Position numbers and translations under genes: made by a program
From: an uncultured Anaeroplasmataceae bacterium
GTDB taxonomy: Bacteria; Bacillota_I; Bacilli_A; Acholeplasmatales; Anaeroplasmataceae
Direction of reading: 5' to 3'
Length of the DNA stretch: 64,000 bases
Assembly: GCA_944325035.1 (NCBI GenBank)
Contig: CALUYM010000001.1
Coordinates: 62,001-126,000, forward strand
Shown: positions 1-8,855 of the stretch, one piece after another
Layout: every line of letters begins with the position of its first letter
Numbering within the stretch: position 1 is the first letter of the stretch
Notes under the pieces: model-generated
Seen by the model: the letters and a program-made list of their open reading frames with translations, nothing else
What the model was told of the DNA's origin: nothing
Database searches by the model: none

Positions 1-1230
1 CTTGAGCTGTTGCCTTTTTATGTTTTGTTAATTCGTTATAACCATAAATTGATTTTAAATAATATAAAATAAATTCTTCTAATATATTTTTATTTCTGCC
101 ATTAAATAATTCAATTTTAGCTACATTGGAGCCTAAGTGATATATACCCGGTTTGTTATGAATTGCCACATTTCCTATTGTACCAACATAAGGCGTAAGA
201 AGACATTTTTTGTTGACTTGACTACGTTTTAGCTTGTTAGATAAATCTAGTTGAATATAATTTTCAAAGTCGTAAATTATTTTTGAGTCTTTAATATTTT
301 TACCTTTAAATAAAGGAACACCATCGGTAACAAGATTCTTGGATATATATTGTGTGTATTCAAAACCAGCCAATTTAGTTACAAAAGCTATATCATTAAG
401 TTTTAGCCAAAAACCATTGTTCATGTTAAATGGTATATTTATATACTTCTCATAATAATTTTTATCATTACTGGTTTTGATAGCATTACTTGCTTTATCT
501 CTCTTAATAATTCCTTGTTTTATGAGGTTTTCTTTTTCTTGTTTAATCTTGTCTAATAAAACACTTGCTGGTTCATCATTAGGATCTTGCTTAACTAGTT
601 TACCCTGAATGGCGTATTCTAAAATAGATTTTTTGAATCTTTCTTTAAATGATGAATCTAGTTTCATTAATTTATTTTCATAAGTAGAATATGTATCAAT
701 ATTTGGATCTATTAGTAGAATTCTATCAACAATTCTTTTTTGTTCATCTAATGGGGGTAAAGCTATCAAAGTACCTTTAAATAATTGTTTGTTTAAATGT
801 GGGATGGCAGCTCCAATTTTACTATTTCTATACAAATCTCTATTCAATTTAAAAACAAGTAATAGATAGTCATAATTTATAATTTTTGATATTTTAAGAA
901 TTTTAAAAGTACTCCCCATATATCCTCTAAAAGGTGGGATAAAAATTTCTCCTGAATTTTCGCCATCAACCAAAATTAATTTACAACTTTCATCAACAAT
1001 AACACCAGAAGAAATATATTTATCAGTTTTTTTTGAGCGAATAACACGAGCTTCTAAGTATGGGAGTTCATATTCATTAGATTTTATTCCGTTATCTAAC
1101 CAACAAATATTTGATTGTCTTATCCAATACCAGTTTTCAGGTATATCAAAAGGAATCTCTAATAGTTTTGGCTCTTGATTTCCAATCTTCTCATAATAGC
1201 AGTTAAAAGAACTTTTTTTATAATTTAATG
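1..1230 (-). pseudogene. hsdS: Type I restriction specificity subunit HsdS, start-less silent cassette, runs off window
   Basis: Read on the minus strand, the frame is open from about 1309 to base 1. It encodes a typical HsdS: a first target-recognition domain opening with YYEKIG and EIPFDIPENW, the end-of-TRD motif LPPLDEQKRIVDRI, a central conserved region with KSILEYAIQGKLVKQDPNDE and a coiled-coil-like KIKQEKENLIKQG, then a second TRD opening with YYEKYINIPF. It lacks the sequence that should precede the first TRD and has no ATG/GTG/TTG near its 5' end; the frame instead runs antisense into the recombinase start. Known knowledge: start-less hsdS copies beside a recombinase act as donors that recombine by inversion with an expressed hsdS. 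hsdR, hsdM and the expressed hsdS are not in the window and would be expected to the left. HsdS identity is very secure; the silent-donor role is inference. Confidence 0.85.
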
Positions 1231-1247
1231 CTATGGAGGATTTAAGA

Positions 1248-2051
1248 ATGATTAAGGATTTTAAAAAATATTTAATTGAGTTGAACTTAGCTAAGAATAC
1301 TATAAAAGCTTATTGTACAGCAGTAACTCAGTATATTGAAAACGGTTATGAATTGACTAAAGAAAGTTTATTAATTTGGAAAGCTAATATGATTGAAACA
1401 TTTAAAGCAAGAACAATTAATTTAAAAATTCAGGCTATTAATAATTATCTTGATTTTAAGAATAAAGGGAGTTTAAAAATAAAATCGGTTAAAGTTCAAC
1501 AACGATTATTTTTAGAAAATGTGATATCTAATGCTGATTATAATTTTTTGAAAAATAAGCTCAAAAAGGAGAAAAACAAATTATGGTATTTTGTTATTAG
1601 ATTCTTAGCAGCAACTGGTGCTAGAGTTAGTGAGTTAGTTAAAATTAAGGTCGAGCATGTTATTGAGGGTTTTATTGATATTTATACTAAAGGTGGAAAA
1701 ATTAGAAGAATTTACATACCAAAATCATTAAGAGTAGATACATTAAAATGGCTTAGTGAAATTAAAGTTGATAGTGGGTATATATTTTTAAATCGATATG
1801 GAACATTAATTACAACAAGAGGTATTGCTCAACAATTAAAAAACTATGCTAATAAGTATGGCATAAACCCAAAAGTTGTTTATCCTCATTCGTTTAGACA
1901 TAGATTTGCTAAAAATTTTTTAGAGAAATGTAATGATATTTCATTATTAGCTGATTTAATGGGACATGAATCTATTGAAACTACGAGAATTTATTTAAGA
2001 AAAACAGCAAGTGAACAAAAAGAAATCGTTGATAAAATCATCATTTGGTAA
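1248..2051 (+). CDS. Tyrosine recombinase (XerC/D-like), probable hsdS invertase
   Basis: 267-residue integrase of the tyrosine recombinase family. An N-terminal SAM-like core-binding domain (about residues 1-90, LNLAKNTIKAYCTAV) is followed by the catalytic domain with Arg in ATGARVSEL, Lys in TKGGKIRRI, HxxR in HSFRHRFAK, the second His in MGHESIETTRIY and the nucleophile Tyr in that same motif, so all catalytic residues are present. The start at 1248 is chosen because GGAGGA lies 7-12 bases upstream; an ATG at 1233 would put the ribosome site inside the gene. It diverges directly from the start-less hsdS. In pneumococci, Listeria and other Bacillota, similar recombinases at this position invert hsdS segments to switch DNA methylation specificity. 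Family call is secure; the hsdS-invertase role is inferred from position. Confidence 0.9.
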   Translation: MIKDFKKYLIELNLAKNTIKAYCTAVTQYIENGYELTKESLLIWKANMIETFKARTINLKIQAINNYLDFKNKGSLKIKSVKVQQRLFLENVISNADYNFLKNKLKKEKNKLWYFVIRFLAATGARVSELVKIKVEHVIEGFIDIYTKGGKIRRIYIPKSLRVDTLKWLSEIKVDSGYIFLNRYGTLITTRGIAQQLKNYANKYGINPKVVYPHSFRHRFAKNFLEKCNDISLLADLMGHESIETTRIYLRKTASEQKEIVDKIIIW

Positions 2052-2064
2052 ATAAATATTTATT

Positions 2065-2093
2065 AGATCTATCACTAGTTGGTAGGTCTTTTT
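2065..2093 (+). terminator. Rho-independent terminator after recombinase
   Basis: Stem AGATCTA/TAGGTCT (one G-U pair) with an 11-base loop and a run of T, 13 bases after the recombinase stop. Confidence 0.65.
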
Positions 2094-2163
2094 GTTTCAT
2101 GTCAATATATAAAAAGATAACTTTTTAAGTTATAATAATAGCTACGAAAAGAGGTACTGAGTT

Positions 2164-2463
2164 TGTCTAATGGGCTATTAAAAATAATTGAAAATAAATA
2201 TAAATCAACATTAATGGAATTGTTTTAAGAACGTTTTGTTAAAGATAGAGCTGATGAATTTAATATCAAATAAAATGAAAATGAGTATTCAATTAATGTA
2301 GCAGATATAAAGTTTAATTCTTTTAGAGCGAATATTGATAAATGTGGAAATATTTATGCTTACGTTAAACTTATTAAAGTTGATGTCCAATATTCTCAAT
2401 ATGGTAGTATTTATACATACTATAAAAAGAGAAATTTGTTCTTTAATATAGGTTTATCAAATT
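2164..2463 (+). pseudogene. Unidentified decayed coding remnant
   Basis: A single frame reads through most of this stretch as plausible protein (for example NEYSINVADIKFNSFRANID and CGNIYAYVKLIKVDVQYS) but is broken by two TAA codons near 2226 and 2270, both at positions where Gln would fit. It ends at TAA near 2463. I do not recognise the family. It belongs to the decayed block between the recombinase and the first intact lipoprotein. Confidence 0.4.
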
Positions 2464-2755
2464 AAAAAGAGATTATACTTGTTATGGTTTGATGATGTAA
2501 ATGGTTAACGATATACCAACATTTGCTCCTTAGGAATTGAGGAGATAAAAACGTCCTTCAAGCTGGATTCTAGATTCCACACCTGCAAATAATTTGCATT
2601 TAATCTCTGTGGTAGGTGTTATGCAAAACTGAAATGAATTAATATCACCATTCTTTTTTGTTACGCTTTTTAAGTATACATTTTTGATAATTTTAAATTC
2701 TCAATTTCAGGAAATGTCCCAATTTGGAGGTAAATAGCATGATCATCCAATATAA

Positions 2756-3179
2756 AAAGCAGATGGTGAAGTAGTTGATACTGATGATAAGTTTGGTAAT
2801 TGGTATGTAACCTTTAAAAAAGAAGAGGCAAATGGAAAAAGAAAATATCGATATTGGGTATGGACTTCTTTAGATGCTCTTCCATATGAAGGTGAATGGT
2901 TTAAATTAACTTATGAAACACCGGTTGAATATGTTATTTGAAAAGAAAAAAGACTTCAAGGATTTAAAAAAAATAACTGGAGTCCAAAAAAGAAGATTAG
3001 AACTTTTTGCTGATGGATTAAGTGCTAGAGAAGTAGCACGTATAGAAAAAGTAAATCCTAAATCAATTTTCGAAACAAAGAAGCAAATCAAAGCTAAGGC
3101 AATAGTCTTTTATGGAAGAATGGGTATAAATGAAAATGCTGATAAAGAAAAGATTATTACTCTTAAAAATCAAGCCTGA
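2756..3179 (+). pseudogene. Phage/ICE-type sigma-70-like factor, frameshifted
   Basis: The first part reads YRYWVWTSLDALPYEGEWF and ends in TGA near 2939-2941; the second part continues in another frame as KKDFKDLKKITGVQKRRLEL followed by FADGLSAREVARIEKVNPKS. Joined, it matches the small sigma-factor-like proteins of prophages and integrative elements, in which a TSLDA...YE(S/T)PEE segment precedes a region-4 helix-turn-helix with ADGLS.REIAR.EGV. The out-of-frame ATG at 2913 that would give an 88-residue protein starts inside the broken upstream part, so I treat it as the 3' half of a pseudogene. It supports an old integrative element here. Confidence 0.6.
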
Positions 3180-3211
3180 CTAAATAGTGGATATCTAGTT
3201 TGTAACAGCAA

Positions 3212-3380
3212 TAAAAAAAAAAGTACTTGTCTATAATAATGGTGATGTTGTTTTATAGTTCGAATCGATTAGTGATGCTGCTAGGTATTTTAGCGTTAGT
3301 TTTAAGATAATTAAGAATAGGATAGATACTAAAAAAAGAAATTTATGTTGTTTTTTTAAAGTATCAGTAAAGACTTGAAG
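3212..3380 (+). pseudogene. NUMOD1-like DNA-binding fragment
   Basis: One frame reads KVLVYNNGDVVL, a stop, then FESISDAARYFSVSFKIIKN. This resembles the NUMOD1 modular helix-turn-helix found in homing-endonuclease and phage proteins (FxSIxEAaryLgvs..tI). It is interrupted by a TAG where Gln would fit. Too short and broken to be functional. Confidence 0.4.
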
Positions 3381-3596
3381 TGGTTCTAGAATCAGTCAGT
3401 AATATAAATTCTATTAATAAAATACCAAAAATGAACTAGAAATAGTAATACAAGAAACTTAAGACTTTATTTCCTCATTCCTTGATAAAGAAATGGATAG
3501 AAAAAGAGTTAGGAATTAAAGTTAAGTATGATGCTTTAGTTAAGAAGTTAAAAGACTTAGAACATTAAAAACAAGCGGTGTTTAGGTAAACAATCC

Positions 3597-3755
3597 ATGC
3601 TAAAAGCATTTATATCAACGCTTAAAGATAAATGCGAAGTAATAACTAAATTTAATGAAGAAATATTGAATGTTATGGTTGATAAAGCGGTTGTTAATCG
3701 AGATAAGAGCATTGAGTTTATATTTAATTCAGGATAAAAAGTAAAAGTTGAGGCT
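3597..3755 (+). pseudogene. Large serine recombinase, C-terminal remnant
   Basis: The frame reads STLKDKCEVITKFNEEILNV, then VDKAVVNRDKSIEFIFNSG, a TAA, then KVKVE. This is the characteristic tail of large serine recombinases (ITEFDEELW...VDKV.V...RI.F.FKDGTEI). Only about 50 residues survive and the catalytic N-terminal part is absent. Together with the sigma-factor remnant it marks a dead integrative element. Confidence 0.6.
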
Positions 3756-3869
3756 AGGAAGTGAAATTCTTGTTTTTTTTTGTGTTAGACAATTATTAAT
3801 TAATCAAAGAAAAATACATAAAGTTTCAATGGCTTTCGTCTTTTAATATCATTTGTCAGTAATTTGGTG

Positions 3870-3875
3870 TATAAT
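3870..3875 (+). promoter_or_regulatory. Likely -10 box of the lipoprotein gene
   Basis: TATAAT 49 bases before the start codon. TTGTCA at 3853-3858 is only 11 bases upstream, so no well-spaced -35 is evident. Confidence 0.35.
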
Positions 3876-3923
3876 ATAAGTAACAAGGGATAGATCAAAA
3901 AAATAATAAAAGGAGTGAGGATT

Positions 3924-4988
3924 ATGAAAAGTAGAATGTTTACACTAATTGGATTAGTGGGTATGTTGTCAGTAATTGGCTTATCTTCTTGCGGTGAAGA
4001 AAATACTGATCCTATGATTTATAACATTACTTATGATGAAAACGAAAATTATAGGATTACTGGTTTATCTGCAACAGGTCAAGAGGGGAGCACGATTTTA
4101 TTTAGCGTTCACTGTGACAGCGTATTTTATGAGATTGGCGATGTTACTTATAATGGAAAAGCAACTGAAGTAACTGACTTAGGTTATAAGTTTATTATGC
4201 CTAGTGAGGATGTAAAGGTTGAAATTGATTTAGTTCCAATCACTGAATATGATAATCCTAACGATAATTTATCTTGGGCAAGTGATGTGGATGGTAATAT
4301 TGTTATCCCTGATGATATTGAAGATAATCAATATGCAACTCAAAGAATTAATCTGAACTTTGATAATATTACTACATCAAATATGATTTCTGTTATTGAT
4401 GATGAAATTCAAACATCAAATGAAGAAGTTATTCCTAGTGATGCTATAACATTTAAAGGAGTACAGTCTCCATCTATCAGCGTTTATATTAGTGGATATT
4501 TAGAAATTGATTTAACTAAAGTAAAAGAAGGGAAATCTTCTATTTATGTATCTTTGGATCCAAACAATAGTAAATTAGGAACTTTAATTAAAGAATTTAA
4601 TGTAGTTAAAGAAAGCGAATATGAACCTGAGACAATGCCTGTTACTTTAACTTTTGAAAATAATTCAAGTGCTGATGACAAAGAGATATTTATTAATATT
4701 TATGAAAAAAATTCGATGGATCCATTTTACTCTTTAAGTTTTAAAGATTTAGACAATGGTAAATTTGAAATGGAATACCTTGTCGGTCATCAATATTTTG
4801 TTACTGCTGGTTATAGAAATGTAGATAATTCTAATGAATCTCTATCTTTCCTTAGTTCTGTTTGGTCGCTTGATGAGAATAGCAATGAACAAGACTATTT
4901 GACTAGAGATGGTAATTATCATAGATTTATTTTAACTTTGAAAACACCTGGAATTAATGCTACTCTTAAGATTGTTGATTTATATTAA
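3924..4988 (+). CDS. Lipoprotein of unknown function
   Basis: 354 residues with a clear type II signal peptide: a basic start, a hydrophobic segment and the lipobox GLSSC about 22 residues in. It should therefore be exported and lipid-anchored on the outer face of the membrane. The rest is acidic and beta-rich with no family I recognise; two or three immunoglobulin-like or repeat modules are possible (for example FEMEYLVGHQYFVTAG near the end). The start at 3924 follows AGGAGTGAGG; the GTG at 3915 lies inside that site. It is the only intact gene in the decayed 2-8 kb block, followed by a broken lipoprotein gene, which suggests it is under selection or a recent arrival. Confidence 0.75.
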   Translation: MKSRMFTLIGLVGMLSVIGLSSCGEENTDPMIYNITYDENENYRITGLSATGQEGSTILFSVHCDSVFYEIGDVTYNGKATEVTDLGYKFIMPSEDVKVEIDLVPITEYDNPNDNLSWASDVDGNIVIPDDIEDNQYATQRINLNFDNITTSNMISVIDDEIQTSNEEVIPSDAITFKGVQSPSISVYISGYLEIDLTKVKEGKSSIYVSLDPNNSKLGTLIKEFNVVKESEYEPETMPVTLTFENNSSADDKEIFINIYEKNSMDPFYSLSFKDLDNGKFEMEYLVGHQYFVTAGYRNVDNSNESLSFLSSVWSLDENSNEQDYLTRDGNYHRFILTLKTPGINATLKIVDLY

Positions 4989-5041
4989 TAAGAAAAATAA
5001 AAACTTTGCCTCATAAACTATATAAAAAGGAGTAAAAAGTA

Positions 5042-6680
5042 ACGAAACATAAAATTGCATTGATATTATCAGTAATGATGATTACGGAGTGATTATTAGT
5101 CTCTTGTAATAATAATGTTTATGATCCTAGCATAACTGATTTAGATGACAATAAACCAAGCGAACATGAGCATCCTTTTGGCAATTGGAAAATAGTAGCT
5201 GAAGCCACTTTTACAGATGTTGGTAAAAGAACTAGAGAGTGTGAGTGTGACGAAATTTAAGAAGTTATTAATGCGTTAGGTTATAATAATATTTTAATTG
5301 AAAAAGAAAATCCTACCTGTACATCTGAAGGCACAAACGATTATTACCATTGTTAACGTTGCGATTTGTATTTTTTTGATAGAGATGGAAATATAGAAAT
5401 CAGCGGTTCTGGAGAGGTAAATTTAATTCTTGATAAATCTAGCTATAATATTGAAAATTTAATAATTGAATATTACAAATATGAAGTAAAATGTAATGAT
5501 TATGATCATTAAATCACAGGAAATCATACATTTAAAGATGGCAATACTTGTTTAGATTGTGGATATGCAATTCCTTTTACAGCTGATAGATATATAAAAG
5601 GAGTTGATTTTAAAGGTGGTAACGCAAGTGTACCTGTTGATTTTGTTATATTTAAAGACTAAGAATTAATTTTAGCAGAATATTGTTTAGATGAAGATAA
5701 ATGGGGTTATTTATTAGAAGTTAATTTTACTAATACTAGTGAAGAAATAACTAAGAAATAGTATTTCCAAACAATATTGAATACTATGGTTCTTTAGACG
5801 GAATACCTAGTTTAGAATATATTCATTTTGGCAGTAAATTACAAAAATTACTAGTGGACTCTTTGAGAATTGCACCAATTTAAAAGCATTAGATTTAACT
5901 CATGCTACATCATTAAAATGGTTTTACAAAGAAGCATTAAAAAAAATAGTGGTTTAGAAAAAATAGAAATACCTAGCATCTCAACGCTTCAAGACGAAAT
6001 GTTTATGGGTGTTATAATCTTAAAGAAATTAAATTTTTAAGAAATGTGAGAGTAAATTAAATAGTGCTTTAGTTTTTGGTTGCAGTTCTTTCAAAGAATT
6101 AGTTTTATCTGAAGGTGTGACGTTTAAAGGAAGATAGATACTCTAAATCATTAAAAAGGTCGCTATTTGGAGAATGTAAATCGGTAGAAAGTTTAATATT
6201 ACCTTCAACAGTAGAACTTAGTAAAAAAGTGAATATGTTTTATTTGGAACTCAAACCAGTTTGAAACATTTATACGTAAATTCAGAAGTAATGCGTTTAG
6301 ATAATTTACATGGCTATTATTCGAGTGTTAAATGGTATGAAATATTAACTATCCATATCGAAAAAAATGTTATAGCCATGACTGGTTCATTTAAACTTAA
6401 TTCTTATAAGTTTGCTTATAATCCTGAATGTAATATTGATTCAGTCGAAGGACTAGCTGAGTATTCGGATAATATGGTAGATGATTTATTCTGTAATAAT
6501 CCTGGTTTAGGATTTTATGATAGTTATTTGTCTAATAATGCAAGTATTATATATGTAGAAGCAATTCGATTAACTTGGCTTTAGCAAGTTACTGATATTC
6601 CTGAACGTGTTAAAAATATTGAAAGTAAAGGTATTTTTATTGACGATACATGGAATGAGAAGATGAACCAATTAAATAAA
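5042..6680 (+). pseudogene. BspA-like leucine-rich-repeat lipoprotein, broken
   Basis: AAGGAG is followed by ACG where ATG is expected, then a signal peptide ending in LLVSC (interrupted by TGA), and cysteine-containing segments such as CECDEI and CLDCGYAIPF. A leucine-rich region follows, with phrases typical of BspA/LRR_5 proteins (SLEYIHFGSKLQ, LKEIKF, LEKIEIPSIS). Stops include several TAA where Gln fits (DEI-stop-EV, YHC-stop-RCD, YDH-stop-ITG, FKD-stop-EL), and frameshifts occur near 5760, 5880 and later. The open frame 6261-6584 is a surviving fragment (NSEVMRLDNLHGYYSSVKWY). Known relatives are surface adhesins of gut bacteria. Clearly non-functional. Confidence 0.7.
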
Positions 6681-6736
6681 AAGGTTTATATTAATATTTA
6701 TTTAGAGGCAAGAAATTTTAGTTATTTAACATTTAT

Positions 6737-6764
6737 AAGTCGGGGATTAGACCTCGGCTTTTTA
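6737..6764 (+). terminator. Terminator after broken LRR lipoprotein gene
   Basis: AAGTCGGGG/CCTCGGCTT stem (two wobble pairs), six-base loop, followed by TTTTT. Confidence 0.6.
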
Positions 6765-6879
6765 ATTTATGGTTTCATATTCTTAGTATAGATGTCATTT
6801 CGTATTAAACCGATGAAAAAGAAACATTATTTGTTTGTTTTTAAGCTTTTTTATTAGTGGTAGGATAAAAATGCTAATT

Positions 6880-7440
6880 TAGCATCTTTTATACAATCAC
6901 TATGAAGTAGCCAAGAATTTCATGATGAACTTTCATTTGTATCTCAAAAAGGAATAACATCTAATTAAATTAAAATGAATATAACAAAAAAATTTGACTG
7001 CTCAATATTTGCAATCCCAAAATATGGAATTTGACTATAAGTGGATTTATGGTAATTGGGTAGATACAACATCAAATACTGCTAAACATATGAAAGAAGC
7101 AATAAATAATAATCTAGTATTTATAGGCGCTGCTAGTCAGGCTACTGTTGCATTGACCTATAATTTAAATTATGTATATGTTGATTCAGGTTGGAGGGAT
7201 GTAAAATAAACTCCTTGGTTAACTGTTACAATTGATTTCTGAGATTTTTATGGAGGTTCTCATACTTTCAACTCAAAATCTTAAAACAGAACAATACCAT
7301 TCAGATAACTATTATTCAGGTTCTTTAAGGAAATATTTATGTCTTTGCGGCATGTCATATTATGAAATTGAAGATAACTCTAGCAAATATGACTTTTAAG
7401 AACAATATTTTTATTATCATAATGCTAGCAAATCTTAAAG
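6880..7440 (+). pseudogene. Unidentified decayed gene
   Basis: The best surviving piece is an open frame at 6994-7209 containing EFDYKWIYGNWVDTTSNTAK and HMKEAINNNLVFIGAASQAT, followed after a TAA by TPWLTVTIDF and FYGGSHTFNSKS. A second frame continues with YYSGSLRKYLCLCGMSYYE. The order and spacing faintly recall secreted cysteine-peptidase-like (C39-type) proteins, but I cannot name the family. Several stops and at least one frameshift break it. Confidence 0.4.
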
Positions 7441-7499
7441 AGAATGACGCTATTAAGTAGATTAATCTTTAGATTATATAGATATTGAAATAAGGCTAA

Positions 7500-8090
7500 T
7501 GATGATATTGTTTTCAATTTAATTGTATTTTCATGAATTTTCTTTTGTATATTATATTTATAGTATAAAGAATATGATAGTGATTAAATAAGTAAATTAT
7601 GACTTAATGTAATTTTTTAAGGAACTATGGTTAAAAATACACTTCTAAATATTAAGATAGTAATATATAAGAGTATTTATCAATATTTAAAATCTTTTTG
7701 ATAATGATATAAGTTGCATATGTTAATACATTCGTTAACTTCAATATAGAGTATTAAGTGTAGTTTAAAATATAGTTGGCATTTTATAAATTGTATTATA
7801 TTTACGTATTTTATTAACATCTATCTTTTCAGTTACTAAAATTGAATTAGTTTAACTAAAAAACTAAGTTTTAAGTTGATTTTTAAATTTTTATAGATAA
7901 TTCCTTATATTTTCTTAAAATAATCATATTCAAGGTATAATCATTTTTTATTTATAATTTTTGAAGAATAAATATATATTACCAAAGTTTTATTTTTATA
8001 TAGAAGATATCCACTTAAATATGATAGAATAAAACTAGATAAAAAATAAGTAAACTTAATAAAAACTATATTTATTTTTTTGAGTATTTT
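7500..8090. other. Gene-free AT-rich spacer
   Basis: About 590 bases with dense stops in all frames and no hairpin with a T-run that I can support. Probably eroded DNA. I see no gene. Confidence 0.5.
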
Positions 8091-8092
8091 TT

Positions 8093-8120
8093 TTGCTTTT
8101 TTATAAATAATTGATATAAT
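8093..8120 (+). promoter_or_regulatory. Promoter of NPCBM-M60 operon
   Basis: TTGCTT and TATAAT separated by 16 bases, 64 bases before the start codon. Confidence 0.5.
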
Positions 8121-8183
8121 AAGAAAGCAAATTGGTCCTAAAATCTTTATTTAGGCGTTTTATTGTGTATTGGAGGAATACAA

Positions 8184-8855
8184 ATGACTAATTTATTAAA
8201 AAAAATTTCGATTATGTTATCTATTTTTAGTGTTTTAGTATTGACTTCGTGTAACATTGATAAGTCTGTAAATACTGATACATTACCGGAGCCAACGATT
8301 CCTAGTATTAGCACACCAAGTACTAGTGAACCAGAAGGTCCGACAACAAGTGAACCAGAAGGTCCAACAACAAGTGAACCAGAAATTATATATGTTGAAA
8401 AAGAGGTTTGTTTATCAGATATAACTCCAACCTATTTTGAAGTTGGATATGGTGGTAGTTATTTTGTTGATAAAGATATGGATGGTAACCCATTATCTTT
8501 ATTGGTTGATGGTGTAGAAACTCAATTTGAAAAAGGATTTTTTGCTCATGCATACTCCGTATTAGCATTTGATTTTTATTCTGAAGTTTTAGAATTCAAT
8601 ACCAGCTTTGGTATTGGTTTATCAGCTCGTGGTAGAAAAGAAACTGATATTAAATTTAGTGTTATTATCGATGATGAAATTATCTATGAATCAGATACTA
8701 TTAATAAAGATAATCCAACTGGAAGTATTAATTTAGAAATTAATCGCTATGTGAGAAGAATTATCTTAGTAATTGATGATTTAGGATCTAATGGATTAGA
8801 TCATGCATTATGGGCAGCACCAATGATTAAATATATGGAGGCACAAAAAGTATGA
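8184..8855 (+). CDS. NPCBM-domain lipoprotein
   Basis: 223 residues. The signal peptide ends in a lipobox (LVLTSC, Cys about residue 22), so the protein should be lipid-anchored outside the cell. A Pro/Thr/Ser/Glu linker with a tandem repeat (TSEPEGPT) follows. From about residue 78 to the end is an NPCBM-like carbohydrate-binding domain, with the typical ending GLDHALWAAPMI (compare DHADWADA in the family) and a GxGLSARGR core. The start at 8184 follows GGAGG at 8172; an upstream TTG lies too close. Its stop overlaps the M60 gene start by four bases (ATGA), so the two are translated together. Inferred role: binding host glycans alongside the peptidase. Confidence 0.8.
   Translation: MTNLLKKISIMLSIFSVLVLTSCNIDKSVNTDTLPEPTIPSISTPSTSEPEGPTTSEPEGPTTSEPEIIYVEKEVCLSDITPTYFEVGYGGSYFVDKDMDGNPLSLLVDGVETQFEKGFFAHAYSVLAFDFYSEVLEFNTSFGIGLSARGRKETDIKFSVIIDDEIIYESDTINKDNPTGSINLEINRYVRRIILVIDDLGSNGLDHALWAAPMIKYMEAQKV

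Noticed and set aside
2906..3091. 61-residue minus-strand frame
   Set aside because: Antisense to the sigma-factor remnant; no ribosome site and hydrophobic composition typical of a shadow frame.
2160..6700. Reassignment of UAA to glutamine
   Set aside because: Stops at Gln positions co-occur with frameshifts, lost start codons and TGA/TAG stops, while intact neighbouring genes end in TAA. Decay explains it.
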